Assembly (NCBI GenBank): GCA_002314465.1
Contig: DCGA01000097.1
Coordinates: forward strand, 4,079-9,947
Reading direction: 5' to 3'
Length of the DNA stretch: 5,869 nucleotides
Source: a bacterium UBA1790
GTDB lineage: Bacteria > Bacteroidota > Bacteroidia > Bacteroidales > Muribaculaceae
The notes below the pieces were generated by a model. The model saw only the letters and a program-made list of their open reading frames with translations. It was not told where the DNA came from and ran no database searches. Both the position numbers and the translations under genes were made by a program. This document shows positions 1-4,365 of this stretch, one piece after another; the first letter of the stretch is position 1; each line of letters opens with the position of its first letter.

Positions 1-856
1 ATTCCTTGCCCAGACTCTCCATGATGAGTACCACCACATTCTTGCCCCGCAGCAGGGCGCTGTCGGAAGGCAGGGGTTCGATGACCGGAACAAAAGTCGC
101 TTCCATCTGTTCCTGCGTCATATAATCGGGTGTGACAAAAGTCTTCTTGCCAATGCTGCGTATCATCGAGAAGGGCGTGTTGAGCACGAGCGAAGCCTCG
201 GCGGCACGGTTGGCATACTGGTTGGCGTTATTGATGGTAATGGGCTTAGTTCCCGAGAAAACACTTCCCCTAATGCCCACAATAGCTGTAGGAACGAGCA
301 GCAAGAGTGCAAGCAGATGGCACACTTTGTAGCGAGCACGGCTACCCTGCCCCTCGACACGGGGAACTGCGCATAGTTTCCACAACAACCACACGATTGC
401 CACAAACGACAACACAAGATACCAGTGGTTAATGAATTCCACGCCAAAGACCGAAGCGATGTTATTCTCCCTCACAAACTCGGAGAACAAACTCACTGTG
501 CTGCGGCGACCAGTATACTGGAAGTAAACCGAATCGATAAGGTTAGTAGCCAGCGCGAGCGAATTAGTGACTACAAAAAGCCACTTGAGCCCCTTGTGGA
601 AGCGCTGTGTTTCCTTCAAGTGCAACGGCAAGATGAGCAGCACCAGGTAGAGAGCATTGACATAAAGTATTGCCGCGGTGTCGAAAACCAAGGCACCACG
701 CAGCATAGTGCATGCGCCCGACCAAGTGAGGTGAGGAGCAAACACGCTGTAGTTCTCCAGGAAGAAGATAACGCGCGTGAGCATCCACATGATGTAAGCG
801 AGGACGATATTGCGAACGCCCACACCTATATTACTATTAAAATACCTGTTCTTCAT
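1..856 (-). CDS. LTA-synthase-like membrane sulfatase/phosphotransferase, N-terminal part (3' end outside window)
   Basis: The visible 285 residues are the N-terminal part of an LtaS/MdoB-like protein of the alkaline phosphatase superfamily. I count five hydrophobic helices, at about residues 16-33, 55-78, 89-108, 144-162 and 178-196. A linker follows, with the segment NTPFSMIRSIGK (226-237) that I recognise from Bacteroidota relatives. The extracytoplasmic catalytic domain opens with KNVVVLIMESLGKE (272-285). Glu280 matches the position of the first metal-binding glutamate of LtaS-type enzymes; the nucleophilic Thr would lie outside the window. Known relatives move glycerol- or ethanolamine-phosphate groups onto envelope glycans or lipids; the substrate here cannot be told. 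The frame is open with no interruption. I chose ATG at 856 because the in-frame ATG at 895 lies between the -33 and -7 elements of the promoter at 871-903. It appears to be its own transcription unit. Family is confident, specific function is not. Confidence 0.88.
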   Translation of the reverse strand, partial: MKNRYFNSNIGVGVRNIVLAYIMWMLTRVIFFLENYSVFAPHLTWSGACTMLRGALVFDTAAILYVNALYLVLLILPLHLKETQRFHKGLKWLFVVTNSLALATNLIDSVYFQYTGRRSTVSLFSEFVRENNIASVFGVEFINHWYLVLSFVAIVWLLWKLCAVPRVEGQGSRARYKVCHLLALLLLVPTAIVGIRGSVFSGTKPITINNANQYANRAAEASLVLNTPFSMIRSIGKKTFVTPDYMTQEQMEATFVPVIEPLPSDSALLRGKNVVVLIMESLGKE

Positions 857-870
857 AAAAAGTGACAGCA

Positions 871-903
871 CAAAAATAGTAATTTTATTCCACATGGAGC
901 AAA
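871..903 (-). promoter_or_regulatory. Bacteroides-type promoter of the LTA-synthase-like gene
   Basis: On the minus strand TTTG (903-900) is followed after 21 bases by TATTTTTG (878-871). This matches the Bacteroidota sigma-ABfr consensus of TTTG near -33 and TAnnTTTG near -7. The start of transcription would fall near 866-868, about 10 bases before the ATG at 856, which gives a very short leader. The position also explains why the in-frame ATG at 895 is unlikely to be the start. It lies just downstream of the terminator of the preceding gene. Confidence 0.6.
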
Positions 904-933
904 GCCCCGACCATATTTTTGCGGCAAGGGCAT

Positions 934-971
934 AAAAATTATCGACCTAAAGGGACTTGCCCTCAGGTCGA
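934..971 (-). terminator. Rho-independent terminator after the BamE-like gene
   Basis: An outer stem pairs 942-948 with 965-971 (TCGACCT with AGGTCGA, 7 bp). An inner stem pairs 951-954 with 960-963 (AGGG with CCCT) around a 5-base loop, with a small 2/1 internal loop between the stems. On the minus strand the hairpin is followed by TAATTTTT, with five T at 938-934. It sits about 60 bases past the stop of the BamE-like gene and just before the promoter of the next gene, so it separates the two units. Confidence 0.72.
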
Positions 972-1029
972 CATCAACTAACTATTAAAACTTATCGCAC
1001 GTGCGCAATGAGCACATACATGTGTGTTA

Positions 1030-1347
1030 TCACATTATTGCATTGTTGTAACGGTGGTGACGATGATCGTCGATAGTGTTGTACTCCACAACCTTGCCGT
1101 TATGGTCAAAGACAACGACGAACAAACGTTCCTGGGGTCCTGCAATCTCACCCAGCATCTTGCGGTAGCCCCACTGCTCGCCGTTTTCGTTGGCGCTCTT
1201 ATACTCGGGGGTACCCAGCAGTTTCTTAATGTCACTCTTGGTCATGCCTAATTCCACTTTGTTGACCTGTTGTGTCGAACGGGTTGCAATGCAACTTGAG
1301 GTAGCGATGCTCATCACGAGCATTAACGCAATAATTAACTTTTTCAT
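1030..1347 (-). CDS. BamE/SmpA/OmlA-like small lipoprotein
   Basis: This 105-residue protein has a lipoprotein signal peptide (1-18) with lipidation at Cys19 in ATSSC. The mature part resembles the BamE (SmpA/OmlA) fold: VELGMTKSDIKKLLGTPEY (31-49) is the characteristic Gly-Met-Thr plus helix plus Leu-Gly-x-Pro motif. A W-x-Y strand (Trp59, Tyr61) and a strand pair around FVVVFDHNGKVVEY (76-89) follow. In proteobacteria BamE helps the outer-membrane barrel assembly machine; in Bacteroidota such small lipoproteins are common, and a role in Bam is only inference. The residues after Cys19 (IATRS) carry no acidic cluster, so it probably faces the periplasm. The tail (from about residue 95) is rich in His, Arg and Asn. 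I chose ATG at 1347 because it directly begins the signal peptide (MKKL); the in-frame ATG at 1398 falls inside the predicted -7 promoter element. It is flanked by its own promoter and terminator. Confidence 0.82.
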   Translation of the reverse strand: MKKLIIALMLVMSIATSSCIATRSTQQVNKVELGMTKSDIKKLLGTPEYKSANENGEQWGYRKMLGEIAGPQERLFVVVFDHNGKVVEYNTIDDHRHHRYNNAIM

Positions 1348-1395
1348 AGTTGTACCATTTAGTCTGTGTTTAACATTAAGTAAATTTCTCTGGTG

Positions 1396-1403
1396 CAAAA
1401 TTA
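1396..1403 (-). promoter_or_regulatory. -7 element of the promoter for the BamE-like gene
   Basis: TAATTTTG on the minus strand matches the Bacteroidota -7 consensus TAnnTTTG exactly. Transcription would start near 1392, giving a leader of about 45 bases before the ATG at 1347. I see no good TTTG at the -33 distance; the region upstream holds only an AT-rich stretch with a run of eight T on the minus strand (1428-1435). The exact -7 match and the position after a terminator support the call. Confidence 0.5.
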
Positions 1404-1456
1404 CAGGTTAATCTTTTATAGCATTTGTAAAAAAAGGACATTGTTGTTTTTCTCCT

Positions 1457-1503
1457 AAAAAAGAGAGAAGGACTCGCCCCAGTAAACGGGGAGAGCCCTT
1501 CTC
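1457..1503 (-). terminator. Strong terminator of the susCD operon
   Basis: The arms 1465-1480 and 1488-1503 pair over 16 positions with only two mismatches (1476/1492 and 1472/1496), around a 7-base loop at 1481-1487. The stem is rich in G and C near the loop. On the minus strand the hairpin is followed by TC and then six T (1462-1457). It begins about 33 bases past the stop of the PF12888-like lipoprotein gene, so it closes the four-gene operon and insulates the BamE-like gene. Confidence 0.85.
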
Positions 1504-1536
1504 ATATCAATCAGCGTTTATGTGTCGTGATTGGGG

Positions 1537-2064
1537 TTACTCATCGGCAGTGAAACCGGTGTAACGGTAACCAGATACCTTGTAACTAGCGAAACCATAA
1601 CCTGCGGGGTATGTGTCGTTGTCGAATGTGATGTAGAACTCGATATAGTCGGCAGCAACACCGCTGGGAGTCTTAGTACCATTCTTAACGATTTTACCGC
1701 CAGTGACAGTAACGTGGTTATTGGCAAGTTCGTTGTCGGCAGCCTCAACCTTGAAGGTTGCATTGGCAGCGTCGACGTTCACCTTAACCTTATAAGGGAA
1801 GTAATCTGAGTTATATCCCTCGTCGCTAAGCCACATTTCGCTACTCTTGTTAGCGGCAGTGTTAAAAGTGATTACGTGATGGTAACCAAGTCCGAACCAA
1901 TCTTCGTCGAAAACATCACCATTTTCTTCAACAGCAGCCATGGTAACATACCAGTCACCTGCAGTAGCCTCGGTAGCAGTGCCACCGATTGCCTCTTTCT
2001 CGCAAGACGATGCAGCGAAAAGCAGCAGCATGAGTGAGAGAATTGAAAATATATTCTTTTTCAT
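1537..2064 (-). CDS. Small surface lipoprotein, 'lipid-binding putative hydrolase' family (PF12888-like)
   Basis: The 175-residue protein begins with a signal peptide and a lipobox ending in AASSC (Cys21). The acidic residues Glu22 and Glu24 right after the cysteine fit a surface-export signal. The mature part matches my recollection of PF12888: GDWYVT (36-41), ITFNTAANKSSEMWLSDE (65-82), FPYKVKVNVD (89-98), a GGKIVKNG turn, and the closing SGYRYTGFTADE (164-175), which corresponds to the family's usual vSGhRrTGF ending. The family name includes 'hydrolase', but I see no convincing catalytic motif and would not assign an activity. It is the last gene of the operon, 29 bases after the preceding stop, and is followed by a strong terminator. 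In BT2261-BT2264-type loci a small lipoprotein in this place is part of the importer complex. Family assignment is good; role is inferred from context. Confidence 0.85.
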   Translation of the reverse strand: MKKNIFSILSLMLLLFAASSCEKEAIGGTATEATAGDWYVTMAAVEENGDVFDEDWFGLGYHHVITFNTAANKSSEMWLSDEGYNSDYFPYKVKVNVDAANATFKVEAADNELANNHVTVTGGKIVKNGTKTPSGVAADYIEFYITFDNDTYPAGYGFASYKVSGYRYTGFTADE

Positions 2065-2093
2065 AATTGTATTTCAACTAAAAGAGTTAAACA

Positions 2094-2786
2094 TTACTTT
2101 TTAACTGCAACAAGCTGTACATAGAAGTTGCTGCCGCTAAAGTCGAAGTTGAAGGTGAAAGTGCCTGTTGCGGCATCATAAGTACCATCCTTCTGAACGA
2201 TAGGGGTACTTGCCCAGAACCAATTGCCGGTAGAAAGGAGAGTTGCCTGGCTGCCCTCGACCTTGATTGTGCCTTCGCACCAGAAGTCATAGCCATAAGC
2301 CTCGTATCCGGGAAAACGTCCCATGCAATAGAAACCGCCCAGGATATCCTCTACCTCGTAAGTACCGTCACCGTTGTCATAAATCTGGATGGGGAGGTCG
2401 TAGTAGTGGCGTGAGCCATACTGACACTCAGATCTGTAGATAGTTGCAATGCTACCCTCGTTGATAACATACACATTACGAGACTCGCTTGCCGAGAAAC
2501 CGTCGGCATTGACAGCCGAGTAGTTCACGTGGTACAAGCCAACCTGAGAGTTATCGATATCGTTGGTAACTTCCATCTGGTCAGAAACATCCTCACCGTT
2601 GAGAGTTGCAACGGCACCGGGTTCAACATAGTTCTCACCCAAAGCAATAGCTACATCACCGCCTGTAAGCTCAATAACGGGATAATAGGTAATGCTGGTG
2701 AGACCTGCTGAAGTCTCTTCGTCACAACTTGTGAACGAAAGTGCTACCATAGCACCGATTATTGCTGTATATAAATACTTTTTCAT
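2094..2786 (-). CDS. Surface lipoprotein with Ig-like domain (DUF5011/DUF5012, BT_2262-like)
   Basis: The 230-residue protein has a signal peptide ending in FTSC (Cys21), followed by Asp22, Glu23 and Glu24, an acidic patch typical of surface-exposed lipoproteins. Residues 36-108 look like an Ig-like DUF5011 domain: PVIELTGGD, then GENYVEPGAVA (50-60) and the closing strands VGLYHVNYSAVNADG (82-96). The remaining 115-230 region is rich in Tyr, Gly and Trp and likely forms a beta-barrel or beta-sandwich, as in BT_2262-like proteins (DUF5012); it ends with FDFSGSNFYVQLVAVKK. It sits 31 bases after the susD-like stop and is probably an accessory ligand-binding or scaffold subunit of the importer. 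ATG at 2786 is chosen because it directly precedes the signal peptide (MKKYL); in-frame ATGs at 2798 and 2810 would add residues with no function. There is no Shine-Dalgarno-like sequence. Confidence 0.83.
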   Translation of the reverse strand: MKKYLYTAIIGAMVALSFTSCDEETSAGLTSITYYPVIELTGGDVAIALGENYVEPGAVATLNGEDVSDQMEVTNDIDNSQVGLYHVNYSAVNADGFSASESRNVYVINEGSIATIYRSECQYGSRHYYDLPIQIYDNGDGTYEVEDILGGFYCMGRFPGYEAYGYDFWCEGTIKVEGSQATLLSTGNWFWASTPIVQKDGTYDAATGTFTFNFDFSGSNFYVQLVAVKK

Positions 2787-2817
2787 AAGAATAATCATTT
2801 TGATAGTCAATAATTAT

Positions 2818-4344
2818 TTACTTAGCCCAGAAAACGGGAGTTGCATCGCCAGGATACTTAGGAGCATTGCTGTTGCGGTTAGCCGAAGCCTCGGCATAGG
2901 GCCAGCGCTGCAGCACCTTGCCCGAAAGACTTGTGTTGCAATCGATGGGAGTGTAGAGCTCGCCAGCCTTGAGAAGTTCGGGCTTGTAAGTATCGTTAGC
3001 TTGTGAGTAGATTTGTGCACCTGTAACTGAACCCACCTGAGGATAACCAAGGCGGCGAACCTCGCACCAAGCCTCGAAGTTGTTGCTACCTGCAAGTGCA
3101 ATCCACTTCTGTACACCGAGAGCCTGCTTGTAGTTGGCAGCGGTGAGAGGATAAGCAGCGATTGCCTTGGCAGCATCGGTATCGGCCTTAGCAGCAGCGC
3201 TTGCAGCGTCCATGCCACCGAGAACGGTGTAAGCCTGGATGAACGAAGACTTAACGGCCTTCTCATAGTTCTCTTGAGCATCGGTCATCTTGTTAGCCTT
3301 AGCGTAGTACTCGGCCTTCATGAAGTAAACCTCGGCAACGCTGATGAGGTCAACGGGATCGTCGAAGTGAGCGTTGGGACGGCACCAGTAGTTGGCCTTG
3401 TAGGTAGAAGTAGTACTGAAGTTAGTACCGCTGACAGCACCTGTATAAGCACCGCTACCATTGGGATTGAAGAACGCCTCAAGGCGACCGTCATCATAAT
3501 CGCTCATTGCCTGATAGAGGGCAAGGTTGAGCACGATGTTCTGCTGTGAACCACCATAGCTGGTGAATGCATCTTCCTGATAGAAGGGGTTAGCCTTACC
3601 CACAGCATCGCTCCAGATACCCTTGAATGCTACATCGCTTGTGGGGAAGTTGTCTTCCTTGATGAGTGCGGCAATCTTGTCGTCAACGTTCTTAACGCCG
3701 CTCTCACGAGTGTAGATGCGGAGCTTGAGTGCATTGGCAAACTTGATCCAAGCGTCGGCGCTCTTACCAGCATAGAGGAAGCTTGTAGCAACCTGGTCGC
3801 CAGCCGAAGCCTTAGCGAGAGCCTCGTCGAGCTCGGCGATGATGCCGTCGTAGATGTCCTGACCCTCGTCGAACTTGGGAGTCAGGTGGTCAAGGCTGAG
3901 AGCCTCAGTATAGGGAACCTCACCGTAGCAGTCGACGAGCACCTGATAGGTGAACGCGCGCAGTGTGGTTGCTGCCAGATATGTGCCCCAGTCACCCTCG
4001 GCCTCGGCAAGAGAGCGTACGGTCTTGAGGTTGTTGAGTGCACGAGAAGTGAGCTGAGTGTAAGAGCTGCTTGAGCGAGTTGCACTCATCTTAAACTGGC
4101 TATAGTCAAGATAGTTGCTTGTGCCGAAGTACTGGCTGTAGTGCTGTACATAGTAACCACCTACGTTGCGCATGAAGTCGCCATAAGTAGCTGCAATGTT
4201 CATCTCGGCAGTGGGCAATATCATAGATGAAGTCATGTTGTTCTCGGTAGGAGAATTGGGATCCTGGTTGATGTCCAGATAATCATCGCAAGATGTTGCC
4301 ATGATTCCCAGCAGGGCGAGGCCTGTAACAAATATTTTCTTCAT
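2818..4344 (-). CDS. susD-like: SusD/RagB family nutrient-binding lipoprotein (SusD-like_2 type)
   Basis: The 508-residue protein is the surface lid and binding partner of the SusC transporter encoded just upstream. The signal peptide ends in MATSC (Cys19), followed by DDYLDINQDPNSPT, the hallmark start of mature SusD-like_2 (PF12771) proteins, with Asp20 and Asp21 fitting surface export. TPR-like helices include SVAEVYFMKAEYYAKAN in the second half. The region around LGVQKWIAL (Trp414) and NNFEAWCEVRRLGYP (Trp426) is the most diagnostic motif of this subfamily. The end, with RWPYAEASANRN, PKYPGD and TPVFWAK, is also typical. Residues about 378-399 are notably alanine-rich. The length is normal and the frame is intact. 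Unlike canonical starch SusD, this subfamily gives no firm clue to a glycan; context favours peptides or another small polymer. A strong Shine-Dalgarno sequence precedes the start. Confidence 0.96.
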   Translation of the reverse strand: MKKIFVTGLALLGIMATSCDDYLDINQDPNSPTENNMTSSMILPTAEMNIAATYGDFMRNVGGYYVQHYSQYFGTSNYLDYSQFKMSATRSSSSYTQLTSRALNNLKTVRSLAEAEGDWGTYLAATTLRAFTYQVLVDCYGEVPYTEALSLDHLTPKFDEGQDIYDGIIAELDEALAKASAGDQVATSFLYAGKSADAWIKFANALKLRIYTRESGVKNVDDKIAALIKEDNFPTSDVAFKGIWSDAVGKANPFYQEDAFTSYGGSQQNIVLNLALYQAMSDYDDGRLEAFFNPNGSGAYTGAVSGTNFSTTSTYKANYWCRPNAHFDDPVDLISVAEVYFMKAEYYAKANKMTDAQENYEKAVKSSFIQAYTVLGGMDAASAAAKADTDAAKAIAAYPLTAANYKQALGVQKWIALAGSNNFEAWCEVRRLGYPQVGSVTGAQIYSQANDTYKPELLKAGELYTPIDCNTSLSGKVLQRWPYAEASANRNSNAPKYPGDATPVFWAK

Positions 4345-4352
4345 AATATCAA

Positions 4353-4361
4353 TCTCCTCTC
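4353..4361 (-). promoter_or_regulatory. Strong Shine-Dalgarno sequence of the susD-like gene
   Basis: GAGAGGAGA lies on the minus strand between the susC stop (4366-4368) and the susD ATG (4344). The AGGAG core ends 9 bases before the start codon. The other complete genes in the window have no comparable purine-rich site, as is usual in Bacteroidota, so this one stands out. It may help make SusD in at least equal amount to SusC from a shared transcript. Confidence 0.6.
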
Positions 4362-4365
4362 TTTA

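Noticed and set aside
425..865. Plus-strand 146-residue open frame
   Set aside because: It is antisense to the convincingly coding LTA-synthase-like gene, has no family resemblance and no promoter, and its translation lacks any structured pattern.
1030..1398. Longer start at 1398 for the BamE-like gene
   Set aside because: The ATG at 1398 lies in the -7 element at 1396-1403 and would bury the signal peptide behind 17 extra residues.
1531..1809. Plus-strand 92-residue open frame
   Set aside because: It is antisense to the 3' part of the PF12888-like lipoprotein gene and has no recognisable features.
2065..2093. Small inverted repeat AACT/AGTT in the gap before the PF12888-like gene
   Set aside because: A 4-bp stem in AT-rich sequence is too weak for an attenuator or terminator.
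2787..2817. AATAAT/ATTATT repeat in the gap between susD-like and Ig-like genes
   Set aside because: It consists only of A and T, would form no stable hairpin, and is expected by chance in such a gap.
2692..3006. Plus-strand 104-residue open frame spanning the gap between susD-like and Ig-like genes
   Set aside because: It overlaps two real genes on the other strand and shows no domain, signal peptide or start-site support.
2814..3281. Minus-strand 155-residue frame overlapping the SusD-like gene
   Set aside because: It is a shifted-frame shadow of the SusD-like gene, rich in Leu, Arg and Ser, without a recognisable family.
3274..3549. Plus-strand 91-residue open frame inside the SusD-like gene
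   Set aside because: It is antisense to a well-conserved region of SusD; the long frame reflects codon usage of the real gene.
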